DNA of 64,000 bases from an uncultured Verrucomicrobiales bacterium (GTDB lineage Bacteria > Verrucomicrobiota > Verrucomicrobiia > Verrucomicrobiales > Akkermansiaceae), in the NCBI GenBank assembly GCA_937885815.1, contig CALABM010000064.1, positions 1-64,000 of the forward strand, read 5' to 3'. Both the position numbers and the translations under genes were made by a program. Below the pieces are notes generated by a model. That model was given only the letters and a program-made list of their open reading frames with translations, was not told where the DNA came from and made no database searches. This document shows positions 17,980 through 26,616 of the stretch, one piece after another; positions within the stretch are counted from its first letter, which is position 1, and the number at the start of each line of letters is the position of its first letter.

Positions 17980-19506
17980 TTACTTTTTGCCTTCGGGCTT
18001 GCGAGAGGGAACGCTACGACCTTCAGGATTCTTTTCTGCGTAGTATTTGGCTACAACGGCGGAATCCGAGAAGGTGATGGTTTCCGTGGCGAATTCCTGA
18101 TAGTTTTCATGCCCCTTACCGGCGATGAGGACGCAGTCGCCCGGGCGGGCATTTTCCAGCGCGGCGCGGATGGCTTCCTCGCGGTCCGTGATGCGGTGCT
18201 GCTTTTCCTTGGGAATGCCGGGCATGATGGCATCTATAATCTTCTCCGGGTCCTCAGAGCGGGGATTATCACTGGTGACGATGCATACATCACTGTAGCG
18301 AGCAGCGGCTTCACCCATGAGGGGTCGCTTGGTCGTGTCGCGGTCACCGCCGCAGCCGAACACGGTGAAGACGCGGCCTTGGCGGCAGAGCTGCTTCATG
18401 GTGCGGCATACGTTCTCCACGGCATCAGGCGTGTGGGCGTAATCCACGAAGCACTGTACATTGTTCACGCTGCTCACCAGCTCCATGCGGCCCGGAACCT
18501 GCGGAGACTGTGCCAAGCAGGAGATGGCATCACGGATGTTGATGCATGCTGCCACGGCGCCGGCGAGGGCGGCCAAGCTGTTGCTGAGATTGAACTCACC
18601 GATGAGGGGAGTACGCACAAGGTAGGTCTTCTTCTGGTAGTGCAGTTCGTACTGGCTGCCCTTCAGGGAGATGATGCGAGGCTCGGCGCGGAAGTCCGCC
18701 TCAGCCACGGTGCCGAAGGTGCGCACGCGCATGATGGGGCGCAGTTCTTCTGCCAAGCGGCGGCCGTATTCATCATCCACATTAATGACGGCGGTGGCTT
18801 TGGGAGCGCCAAAGGCTGCCATATCCGTGAAGAGTTTCTTCTTGCACTGGTAGTACTCCTCCATGGAGCCGTGGTAATCCAAGTGATCCTGAGTGAGATT
18901 CGTGAAGATGCCCACACGGAACTCACAGCCGGCGGTACGGTACTGGTGCAGGGCGTGGGAGGATACCTCCATGGCGCAGGCGCGGCAGCCGTTCTGTACC
19001 ATATCTGCCAGCTTGCTCTGAAGCTCAGCGCAACCGGGGGTGGTGTTATGGGAAGGCTCGCGGCGGGCGCCATCATCATAAAGGATGGTGCCGATGAGGC
19101 CGGCCTTCTGCCAAGTGGCGCGGAAGATGGCGTTGGCGAGGTAGCTGATGGTGGTCTTGCCGTTCGTGCCGGTGACACCGAGCAGCACAAGCTGCTGGGA
19201 GGGTAAATCATTCCAAGCACTCATGAGAAGCCCGTCTGCCAGCTGGCTGTTCTCTACCTGAACCCAGCAGATACCGGCTTGTTCCGCCGTGGCAGGGCAG
19301 GGCGTTTCCGCCACAATGGCCACGGCTCCGGCCTGAATGGCGGCATCTATGGCGCTGTGGCCGTCAAACTTTGTGCCCTTCACGGCCACAAAGCAGCTGC
19401 CCGGTATAACGCGGCGGCTGTCATCTGTGAGCAGGGTGAGCGGCTTGCGCAGCTTGCCTGTCACCACGGCTCCGGGGAGCACTGAGAAGAGTTGTTTCTT
19501 ATTCAT
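17980..19506 (-). CDS. murE: UDP-MurNAc-dipeptide--meso-diaminopimelate ligase MurE
   Basis: MurE adds the third stem-peptide residue. The 508-aa protein carries the ATP loop VTGTNGKTT (111-119), NLTQDHLDYHG (about 203-213) and the DNPR box at 413-416 followed by SEDP. DNPR is the known signature of meso-diaminopimelate-adding enzymes; lysine-adding enzymes have a different residue pattern there. The wall is therefore predicted to be of the Gram-negative A1-gamma type. The gene lies 23 bases after ftsI. Confidence 0.95.
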   Translation of the reverse strand: MNKKQLFSVLPGAVVTGKLRKPLTLLTDDSRRVIPGSCFVAVKGTKFDGHSAIDAAIQAGAVAIVAETPCPATAEQAGICWVQVENSQLADGLLMSAWNDLPSQQLVLLGVTGTNGKTTISYLANAIFRATWQKAGLIGTILYDDGARREPSHNTTPGCAELQSKLADMVQNGCRACAMEVSSHALHQYRTAGCEFRVGIFTNLTQDHLDYHGSMEEYYQCKKKLFTDMAAFGAPKATAVINVDDEYGRRLAEELRPIMRVRTFGTVAEADFRAEPRIISLKGSQYELHYQKKTYLVRTPLIGEFNLSNSLAALAGAVAACINIRDAISCLAQSPQVPGRMELVSSVNNVQCFVDYAHTPDAVENVCRTMKQLCRQGRVFTVFGCGGDRDTTKRPLMGEAAARYSDVCIVTSDNPRSEDPEKIIDAIMPGIPKEKQHRITDREEAIRAALENARPGDCVLIAGKGHENYQEFATETITFSDSAVVAKYYAEKNPEGRSVPSRKPEGKK

Positions 19507-19529
19507 AACTGTATGTGCTGGGTTTAAAA

Positions 19530-21776
19530 TTACTGTTCTCTGCTATTGTTTCCGGCGGCCTGTTCTTCCAGATATTTCTCGTAGGCTTCCGGATCACTCG
19601 GTTGAAGATTAAGTACCTTGATGAAGCGCTCGGCTGCAGCTCGGAAAATCGGTGCTGCCACTGTGCCACCACCTGCGCCACAATCTCGGGGGTGCGGCTC
19701 GTCTATCACTGTCATCACCACAAGGCGAGGATTGTCAATGGGCAGGACGCCCGCGAAGGATACAGTGTACAGGCCTTCATAGTAACCGCCGCCGGGGCGG
19801 TTCTTTTTAGCTGTGCCGGTTTTGCCGCCAATGCGGAAGCCGGGAATGGCCGCTCTCGTAGCAGTGCCACGGCCGGCCGGGCCGCTCTTTTCTGTAACGG
19901 TTTCGAGTGCCCCACGGATAGCTCTGGCCGTGCTGGGAGACATGACTCGGCAGACTTCCTGCGGGGGGCAGGGGTCATACACGGAGCCATCTGCCGCGAT
20001 GATGCTGTCAATGAGTCGGGGGCGCATGCGTACGCCATCATTAGCGATGGTGGCGTACACCATAGCCATGTGCAGCGGCGATACGGATACTGAGTAGCCG
20101 TATGCGATGCGTGAGAAATTCACCAAATGGTTACCATTGGCCAGCCTACAGGCACCGCCACTGGGGAGATCCACGCCGCTGCTCTCCGTCAGGCCGAAGC
20201 GCTGCACGTACTCGTGGTAATTGCCCCATTTGCAGGCAATGGCGATACGGGCAGCACCCGGATTACTGGATTTTTTCAGGGTCTGCCCCACGGTGAGGAC
20301 GCCGTAGTTGTACGGGTTGTCAGTCACGGGGCGACTGTTTGCAATGGGGAGGGGGTGGCAGCTCACGGGGGTGTTAATGCCCATGATTTTGTTATCCACC
20401 GCTGTTGTAACGGCTACCACCTTGAAGGTGGAGCCGGGTTCATAGCGAGTTTGGCAGGCGAAATTGAAGTCACCGGTGACGATGGCGCCATTATCATCAC
20501 GCACAGTACCACGCTCGAAGGTGCCTTCGTGCGTGATAAGGTTCTTGGTGTTAAGGTTGATAGCCGGGCGGCTCACCATGGCCAGAATATCACCGGTGTG
20601 GGGATCCACCACAATCATGCAGCCTCTGCGGGCTCGGTAGTGCCTCATGCCGCGGTCCAGCTCCTGTTCGCAGATGGCCTGCAGGCGCATATCAATGGTG
20701 AGCCTGAGGTTTAGGCCGTGTTTGGGTGGGAGGTAGCGGTCATCCTCATTCGGCAGTACTTGGCCACGGGCGTTGTGGCGGTATTCTCTCAGGCCGTCCG
20801 TACCGGCGAGGTAGCTGTTGAAGATGCCTTCCACACCGCAGGTGCCTTCATTACGGGCATCCACATAGCCGAGCACATGGCTGAGCATTTCAGGCATCAC
20901 ATAGCTGCGGCGCAGCTCCGTCTTTACCTGAACACCTCGCACGTGAGCGCTCCGGAGTGCCTCGCGTATCTGATCCGCTGTTTCTACGGGGAGTCCTCGT
21001 GCAAGAAGAATTTCCATGCGGTAGCGGCGGCGTTCTTCGGAACCGCTCGCCTCCGCTTCTCGATTGAAGGCCTCCACCTCAGGCTGGGCGATGAGGTTAA
21101 TGATATCTTCCCGCGTGGTGTAGCGCACGCGTTCCTCGTACTGAGCAGGTATGGTAATGGTTCTGCCGCGGCGGGTAATGGTGCGCTCCGGCTCAATTTC
21201 CACACGTTCCTTAATCTCTATATGGCGGAGGAAGGGGTGAATAATTTCCGCTACAAGTTCATCATGCGCGCGGAAGAGTTCCGCCACCTTTACGGGGTCA
21301 TAGTTCTGTATGCGAGCGGAGCGGGTGGGATCCGCCATGATTTCGCGGCGGCGTTCGGCGCGCTCTTCTAGGGTGAGTTCCTCCTCTACGGACTCGAGAA
21401 GCTTGGCGCGAGCACGGCTGAATAATCTGCGGCGTACTGCCGGGTCCGTAGTGTTTTTCCAAGCTTCGCTGTTGCTGACTTGGTTGTAGGCGAGGCCATC
21501 TACTACGAGTGTGACTTCACGGAGGTGATAGCGGTCACCGATGAGCTCGGCTGATTGGATGTTGTTCGTGAGGATTTCCTCATTGCGATCCATGATGATA
21601 CCGCGCTCGGCTGGTATCGTTTCTCGCTCGATAAGCTGCTCTCTGGCAATGTTACCGCATTTCTGACTATCAATTACCTGCAGTTCTACCAGCCGGAAAG
21701 CCACGGTGATGGAGATGCCCATCACAGCGGTGCAGAGCCATAGACAGCGTCCGGCAAATGGTATTTTGGTTTTCAT
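19530..21776 (-). CDS. ftsI: Class B penicillin-binding protein, septal transpeptidase FtsI (PBP3)
   Basis: FtsI cross-links septal peptidoglycan in partnership with FtsW. The 748-aa protein has one N-terminal membrane segment (about 10-30), a dimerisation region starting ERGIIMDRNEEIL (57-69), and a transpeptidase domain with catalytic S449 in STFK, SSN at 503-505 and KTG at 652-654. It is longer than the E. coli protein (588 aa) because of a charged, Arg/Glu-rich insertion at about 100-290 in the N-terminal region. It lies between ftsL and murE as in standard dcw clusters. Confidence 0.93.
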   Translation of the reverse strand: MKTKIPFAGRCLWLCTAVMGISITVAFRLVELQVIDSQKCGNIAREQLIERETIPAERGIIMDRNEEILTNNIQSAELIGDRYHLREVTLVVDGLAYNQVSNSEAWKNTTDPAVRRRLFSRARAKLLESVEEELTLEERAERRREIMADPTRSARIQNYDPVKVAELFRAHDELVAEIIHPFLRHIEIKERVEIEPERTITRRGRTITIPAQYEERVRYTTREDIINLIAQPEVEAFNREAEASGSEERRRYRMEILLARGLPVETADQIREALRSAHVRGVQVKTELRRSYVMPEMLSHVLGYVDARNEGTCGVEGIFNSYLAGTDGLREYRHNARGQVLPNEDDRYLPPKHGLNLRLTIDMRLQAICEQELDRGMRHYRARRGCMIVVDPHTGDILAMVSRPAINLNTKNLITHEGTFERGTVRDDNGAIVTGDFNFACQTRYEPGSTFKVVAVTTAVDNKIMGINTPVSCHPLPIANSRPVTDNPYNYGVLTVGQTLKKSSNPGAARIAIACKWGNYHEYVQRFGLTESSGVDLPSGGACRLANGNHLVNFSRIAYGYSVSVSPLHMAMVYATIANDGVRMRPRLIDSIIAADGSVYDPCPPQEVCRVMSPSTARAIRGALETVTEKSGPAGRGTATRAAIPGFRIGGKTGTAKKNRPGGGYYEGLYTVSFAGVLPIDNPRLVVMTVIDEPHPRDCGAGGGTVAAPIFRAAAERFIKVLNLQPSDPEAYEKYLEEQAAGNNSREQ

Positions 21777-21803
21777 GCGTAAGTAATCTTGGAGCAGTGC
21801 GGC

Positions 21804-22160
21804 TTAACGGCTGGCTGTAGCGGCGGTACGGTTTAGGTCTCGCTCGCTGCGGGCGAGCTCAATCTGATTACGTGAAATCTCGCGCAGAGGGGAGTTTTCT
21901 GCTTGCAGGCGGCTTCTCATGGCCCAACGGTTCGTTTGTGCGTTGATTTTTGCACGGTAATGGTTGGCACTCATGCGGCAAACGGAGATTTTGCGCTGCA
22001 GCTTGTCAATCTCAGTCTTAACGGCAACCTGCTGATTCTTGAAGTAGGCATATGTTACACCACAACCGGCGGTAACAACGGCGAATACCACCATCCACAG
22101 AAGGAAGGCGATACTGATGCGGCCGGCGAAGCGGGAGGAAGGGGTTTGGTTCTGAGACAT
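21804..22160 (-). CDS. ftsL: FtsL-like bitopic cell-division protein
   Basis: The 118-aa protein from the ATG at 22160 has a short cytoplasmic part, one membrane segment (about residues 15-38) and a helical periplasmic part with heptad-like spacing, the architecture of FtsL. FtsL sequences are poorly conserved, so the call rests on size, topology and position between rsmH (16 bases upstream) and ftsI (27 bases downstream). The frame is open for 41 codons further upstream, but that part overlaps rsmH and is Pro-rich, so I reject it. Confidence 0.8.
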   Translation of the reverse strand: MSQNQTPSSRFAGRISIAFLLWMVVFAVVTAGCGVTYAYFKNQQVAVKTEIDKLQRKISVCRMSANHYRAKINAQTNRWAMRSRLQAENSPLREISRNQIELARSERDLNRTAATASR

Positions 22161-22176
22161 GTGCGTGGAAAGGATT

Positions 22177-23631
22177 TCAGAGTTTTTCGATGACTCGCAG
22201 CTTGGCGCTGCGGGAACGCGGATTGGCGGTGAGCTCAGCTTCCGCGGGGGTAAGGGGTTTGCGGTATACCTGACGGGCGGCATATGCCGGGTTTGGGCGG
22301 GGAGCCGGCCATTCCGGGCGGTCTATCTCGGGCTTGCAGACGTGTTCGAAATAGCGCTTTACGGCGCGGTCTTCAAGGCTGTGGAAGGTAATCACGGCAA
22401 AGCGGCCTCCGCTCTTCAGCAGGCTCAGGCCACTCTGCAGTAGCTCATCCAGTGCGCCGAGCTCATCATTCACGGCTATGCGCAGTGCTTGGAAGCTTCG
22501 GGTGGCGGGGTGCTGCTTGCCTTTGCGCGGCAGCACAGCGGCGATGATGGATGCCAGCTGTGTGGTGGTGGTAATGGGGGCCTTGGCGCGCTCCTGAACG
22601 ATGCGGCGTGCAATGGCGCGGCTGGCGCGCTCCTCGCCGTACTGCCAGAGAATATCTGCGATTTCTGCCTCCGGTGCCGTGTTTACGATGTCTGCCGCGC
22701 TGCGGGGGGCAGAGGGGTTCATGCGCATGTCCAGCGGGCCTTCATGCAGGAAGGAGAAGCCACGCTCTGCGCAGTCCACCTGAGGGGAGGAGATACCGAT
22801 GTCTGCCAGCAGGCCATCCACCTGTTCCACGCCGCGTTTGCGGAGCATTTCCACGGCGTTGCGGAAGTTGCCGGCGATGACGTGTAGGCGGTCGCCGTAT
22901 GCGGCCAAGCGAGCCTTTGCCGCGGCACGGGCTGCGGGGTCTTGGTCAATGCCCCATACCTCGGCCCCGGCCTGAAGAAGGCGCTCTGTGTGGCCACCGC
23001 CGCCCAGGGTGGCATCCACCAGCACCTTGCCTTCAGCAGGCTGCAGCGCCTCCACGGCTTCGTTCAGCAGCACGGTTACGTGGTGGAAATCACCGGAAGT
23101 GTACTCGGGTGTATCAGCCTCCTCTTCGCTGCTGCGGCAGGCTTCCTGCCACGCTGCGCCCTCGGCGGCGCTCATGGCCTGCACGATGGGGGCACTGCAC
23201 CATTCCATGCCGGGGGTGGCTTTCTGCCAGCGGGCTTGGGCGGAGACCATGTCGTCATCGCCCTGAAGCTCCATCAGCACTTCGGCGCAGGCTGTGCCGA
23301 GGCGGTAGGCCAGCACGGCAGAATCCGCCTTCAACGCCTGTGCCAGCGCCTCTGCGCGCGCGAAAGAAAAAGCTGCGCGGGATGCCTGTGTGAGCGGAAG
23401 CTCTATTTTGTTGACGGTGAGGGAGTAAAGCTCCTTTTCGAGCTGACCGAGAAGGCCGCGGGAGCCCTTGATGCCGGCGTCTCTCATGCGCGCGAGCAAC
23501 TCGCGACGCTGTGCCGCCCAGTCCTCCAGCTGGTTTTCCTGCAGGGCACATTTCTCCCACATAAGCACCCGGTAACAGGTGCCCGTCGGGGGGTGAGCTG
23601 CTGCAGAAGTTATGGATTCGGACGGTGTCAT
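22177..23631 (-). CDS. rsmH: 16S rRNA m4C1402 methyltransferase RsmH with a 180-aa N-terminal extension
   Basis: RsmH methylates N4 of C1402 in 16S rRNA using S-adenosylmethionine. The family core occupies residues 181-484 (about 304 aa, the normal full length): HHVTVLLNEAVEAL, the SAM loop DATLGGGGHTERLL, GIDQDPAA, and the late FHSLEDRAVKRYF. Residues 1-180 are an additional, mostly helical, acidic and Ala-rich region that I do not recognise. The long start is supported because its ATG overlaps the mraZ stop by one base (TGATG), which suggests translational coupling. A start nearer the core cannot be excluded. Confidence 0.9.
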   Translation of the reverse strand: MTPSESITSAAAHPPTGTCYRVLMWEKCALQENQLEDWAAQRRELLARMRDAGIKGSRGLLGQLEKELYSLTVNKIELPLTQASRAAFSFARAEALAQALKADSAVLAYRLGTACAEVLMELQGDDDMVSAQARWQKATPGMEWCSAPIVQAMSAAEGAAWQEACRSSEEEADTPEYTSGDFHHVTVLLNEAVEALQPAEGKVLVDATLGGGGHTERLLQAGAEVWGIDQDPAARAAAKARLAAYGDRLHVIAGNFRNAVEMLRKRGVEQVDGLLADIGISSPQVDCAERGFSFLHEGPLDMRMNPSAPRSAADIVNTAPEAEIADILWQYGEERASRAIARRIVQERAKAPITTTTQLASIIAAVLPRKGKQHPATRSFQALRIAVNDELGALDELLQSGLSLLKSGGRFAVITFHSLEDRAVKRYFEHVCKPEIDRPEWPAPRPNPAYAARQVYRKPLTPAEAELTANPRSRSAKLRVIEKL

Positions 23632-24101
23632 CAGAGCATGCGGAATTTCTTGTTGAGCGGATTTTCTTTGTTCGGTTTCGGCGCGTTTTCGGCGGCGAAG
23701 TCTTCAGTGTTCCAGATTTCGAAGTGGGCTGTGCGGCCGACCAGCTGAGCGTATTCCGCCAAGCGGAGGCGGTCTCTCTGCTGCTTGGGGATGAGCAGTT
23801 TGCCTTGGGTGTTTACCTCGGCCACAAAGCTGTTTCCAGCTATGCTGCCTATGTATTCATCCACGTCACCCAGCTCATGGCCGTCAGCCAGTGCGCGTTC
23901 GCGTATCTCACTGAGCTTCTGTGCAAAGCTTTCGTGAGTAAAACACTTCAGTATGTTGTACTCGTGGTATGTGCTTGCCAGCATTACCACTTCCTGCCCA
24001 AACACTACACGCCAGCCAGCCGGAATCGCCACTCTATTCTTGGGATCCAGCTTGTGGGCATAATTGCCCATAAACATGACTTTGGGTGCAGATTCGAGCA
24101 T
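23631..24101 (-). CDS. mraZ: Transcriptional regulator MraZ
   Basis: MraZ is an AbrB-like ring-forming DNA-binding protein that controls dcw clusters. The protein has two SpoVT-AbrB-type modules: GNYAHKLDPKNRVAIPAGWR near the start and EVNTQGKLLIPKQQRDRL around residues 94-111. The ATG at 24101 gives 156 aa. An internal ATG at 24077 (MFMGNYAHKLD) aligns better with the N terminus of E. coli MraZ, so the true start is uncertain. It is the first gene of the long operon, and GTGTA repeats overlapping its promoter suggest autoregulation. Confidence 0.92.
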   Translation of the reverse strand: MLESAPKVMFMGNYAHKLDPKNRVAIPAGWRVVFGQEVVMLASTYHEYNILKCFTHESFAQKLSEIRERALADGHELGDVDEYIGSIAGNSFVAEVNTQGKLLIPKQQRDRLRLAEYAQLVGRTAHFEIWNTEDFAAENAPKPNKENPLNKKFRML

Positions 24102-24106
24102 CTTCG

Positions 24107-24142
24107 TACACTTACCTCTACACCTAGTACACTCTAATACAC
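24107..24142 (-). promoter_or_regulatory. Candidate MraZ operator: four GTGTA direct repeats
   Basis: Read on the minus strand, GTGTA begins at 24142, 24132, 24123 and 24111, spacings of 10, 9 and 12 bases, about one helical turn each. The repeats cover the spacer, -10 and start region of the mraZ promoter. Known MraZ proteins bind short G-rich direct repeats at about one-turn spacing in the same place; the exact motif here differs, so the call is inference. Confidence 0.55.
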
Positions 24143-24154
24143 CTAAAAAGTCAA
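24126..24154 (-). promoter_or_regulatory. Promoter of mraZ and the dcw operon
   Basis: On the minus strand TTGACT (24154-24149), a 17-base spacer and TGTACT (24131-24126). The predicted transcription start is near 24119, about 18 bases before the ATG at 24101. Confidence 0.6.
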
Positions 24155-24268
24155 TCCAAATTTTTCAAAATACAGAAAAAAGTGTGTTCGCTGTCTTATT
24201 TTTCGTAGCCGAGGGAGGCGTAGGAAAGCGCGAGAGAAAAAATGAGAGAAAGGGTATGAAAAGAAAGG

Positions 24269-24297
24269 TTGCAAGTGGGTGAAAAATAGGTTAGAAT
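24269..24297 (+). promoter_or_regulatory. Promoter of the PBP2-like gene
   Basis: TTGCAA (24269-24274), a 17-base spacer and TAGAAT (24292-24297). The predicted start near 24304 is 3 bases before the ATG at 24307. Confidence 0.65.
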
Positions 24298-24306
24298 AGC
24301 GCTGCT

Positions 24307-26541
24307 ATGCTCAGGATGAAGCTATTTTACGCATTATTTCTTATGCCGCTGGTGATGTTACCCGTATCAGAGGCTCAGGGAGTAGCGGCGCAGGAAGCCG
24401 TGGTAGAGGCCGGTGGGGATGACCAGGAAGAGGTAGTTGAGACTGTACATTTGGGTGGCGAAGAGCTTAACGATGGCATGGGTGAAGGTGTGGGGCCTGC
24501 AGGGGAGTATGAACAGACGGTCGCGCCGGATTTGCCTGTGCATGTGGACACCGGCAATGAGGCTGGCGAGACTCCGGATATTCCAGAGTCCGGGATTCGT
24601 CCTGTACCGGATTCCGGGAGCAATGTGGCGGAGCATGACCCCTCGCGTGTGGCCTACGCGCGTACGCGCCGCAATGCACGCACGATGTCACTTACGGTAC
24701 CCGGCCCGCGCGGGTTGATTACGGATCGCAATGGTGAGGTTCTGGCATGCTCTGAGGTGGCATATCAGCCTACAATTAACTTTGGCCAGCTGGAGCAGGA
24801 TGATGATGCCTCTGTGCTGGCATTGGCTCGCAAGGTGATGTCTGAGTACGAGGCCGCAGGCTTCCGCATTGGCGAGCGAACAGACGAGCAGCTGCTGGAG
24901 CATTACCGCCACCGCCGCTGGATGCCCCTGAGCGTTGGCCCGGTGGTACGGGCAAGAGCTGTAGCCGCTCTCCGAGAAAAAGCTGAGCAGATTGAACATG
25001 GCTGGCTGATGCCTCTCTACATCCGCCTTTATCCGCAGGGGGAAACTGCGGGGCACATTCTGGGCTATACCGGTGTACAGGCTAAGTTGCCCACTGGGCC
25101 TATAAATCATAATGACCCTATCTTTGAACGTCAGGAGGGGCGCTCTGGACTGGAGCTGCAGTTCAATCAGCAGTTAATTGGTCGCCCCGGGTTGTGGCGC
25201 CTCATGTTTGATGAGTCCGGCCGCAAAATTCTGGATGAGCACCAAGTGAAGCCCCGCCCGGGTGGTACCTTGGTAACCACGCTGAACCTAGAGTGGCAGC
25301 GCGCGGCTGAGGAATCGCTCCGGCGCAATACCTTGGGCCGCGGTGCTTTCGTGATGGTGGATGTCCACACCGGTGAGGTGGTGGTCATGGCCTCTGTGCC
25401 GAATTTTGACCCGAACACCTTTATTCCTTCTATCTCTCAGGCTGATTATGATGCCCTGAGAAATGATGATAATAATCCCCTTGTTTCCCGTGCTTTCGCC
25501 GGTGTGTATCCGCCTGCGTCCACTTTTAAGACGATTACGGTGGCCGCGGCTCTTCACTATGGCATCATTCGGGAGGATACTTACGTCAATTGTCCGTACA
25601 GTATCAGAATCGGTGGCCATACGTTCAAGAATCACAGCCAATTTGCCGGCAATATTAATTGTATCACGGCACTTTCTGTTTCAAATAACCCCTTCATGTA
25701 TCAGGTGGCGGCCACACGTGAGCCTCGCATTGGGGCGGAGCGTCTTTGTGAGTTTGCTCGCCGCTTTGGGTATGGTGCCACCACCGGGCTGCCTATTGCG
25801 GACAAGGCAGGTAATGTGCCTGATGAGTCCTGGATGTTCCGCAACTATTCGCGCGGTTTCATGCAGGGTGATGCTGCGAATATATCCATCGGTCAGGGGC
25901 CGTTGCTGGCCACTCCTCTGCAGGTAGCTCATGCCATGGCCGGTATAGCGAATGGAAATTATCTGCCCAAGCTTCATCTGGTGCGCCAGATGCTGGATGT
26001 GGATGGCAATGTGGTGTATCAGTTTAATCCCACGGTGGAGAATAACCTGAGAGATTTGTCTGATTCTCTCGCTGTGGTGCGCCGCGGTATGCGCGCTGTG
26101 GTGTATAATGGCTCCGGTCGCCGTGCTGCACTCAGTTATGTAGATAACGCCGGTAAGACCGGTACGGCTCAGTGGGGACGCCCCTCGGATGATTGCCGTC
26201 TGGCTTGGTTTGCCGGTTTCCTGCCGGCGGATAATCCTCGTTATGCATATGCCGCGTTGTATGAGGGCAAACCGCACCAGCGCATTTCCGGTGGCCGTAT
26301 GGCTGCTGCTATCGTGAAGAGTTTCTTTGAGTCTATCCGCCCGAGCATGGAGCAGGCTCTGCGTGCTCCCGGCCGCGCACTGGAAACGGGTGAAGCTGAG
26401 ATGACTGAAGAGGAGCGTGCTGCCGCGGAGGAAGAGGCCGCCATGAATGCTCAGCGTGAGGCTGAGGCGGCTCGTAGGCGTCAGGAATCTCAGCGCCGCC
26501 ACCGCCAGAGCGGTTGGGATGATGGGCGCTCACGTCACTGA
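24307..26541 (+). CDS. Class B penicillin-binding protein, PBP2-like transpeptidase
   Basis: The 744-aa protein has an N-terminal hydrophobic segment (about 4-22) that reads like a signal peptide or anchor. An unusual acidic linker follows (about 25-115), then the PBP dimerisation region starting GPRGLITDRNGEVLA (133-147). The transpeptidase domain has catalytic S405 in STFK, SNN at 459-461 and KTG at 617-619. The C-terminal 50 residues are highly charged (Glu/Arg). The fold matches the elongation PBP2 (MrdA) family better than FtsI, which is already present upstream. It diverges from mraZ and is followed by a strong terminator, so it is monocistronic. No rodA lies in the window. Confidence 0.85.
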   Translation: MLRMKLFYALFLMPLVMLPVSEAQGVAAQEAVVEAGGDDQEEVVETVHLGGEELNDGMGEGVGPAGEYEQTVAPDLPVHVDTGNEAGETPDIPESGIRPVPDSGSNVAEHDPSRVAYARTRRNARTMSLTVPGPRGLITDRNGEVLACSEVAYQPTINFGQLEQDDDASVLALARKVMSEYEAAGFRIGERTDEQLLEHYRHRRWMPLSVGPVVRARAVAALREKAEQIEHGWLMPLYIRLYPQGETAGHILGYTGVQAKLPTGPINHNDPIFERQEGRSGLELQFNQQLIGRPGLWRLMFDESGRKILDEHQVKPRPGGTLVTTLNLEWQRAAEESLRRNTLGRGAFVMVDVHTGEVVVMASVPNFDPNTFIPSISQADYDALRNDDNNPLVSRAFAGVYPPASTFKTITVAAALHYGIIREDTYVNCPYSIRIGGHTFKNHSQFAGNINCITALSVSNNPFMYQVAATREPRIGAERLCEFARRFGYGATTGLPIADKAGNVPDESWMFRNYSRGFMQGDAANISIGQGPLLATPLQVAHAMAGIANGNYLPKLHLVRQMLDVDGNVVYQFNPTVENNLRDLSDSLAVVRRGMRAVVYNGSGRRAALSYVDNAGKTGTAQWGRPSDDCRLAWFAGFLPADNPRYAYAALYEGKPHQRISGGRMAAAIVKSFFESIRPSMEQALRAPGRALETGEAEMTEEERAAAEEEAAMNAQREAEAARRRQESQRRHRQSGWDDGRSRH

Positions 26542-26576
26542 TTAAAACGCCTGGCTTAGTTTAATATGCGCTTATT

Positions 26577-26607
26577 TCCGGCCGCTTCGTGCGGCCGGAT
26601 TTTTTTT
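26577..26607 (+). terminator. Rho-independent terminator of the PBP2-like gene
   Basis: A perfect 9-bp GC-rich stem (26577-26585 with 26591-26599), loop TTCGT, followed by eight T. Confidence 0.92.
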
Positions 26608-26616
26608 GCCGCGTGG

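Noticed and set aside
24077..24101. The mraZ start at 24101 as certain
   Set aside because: The internal ATG at 24077 aligns better with known MraZ N termini and neither has a good ribosome-binding site, so I left it open.
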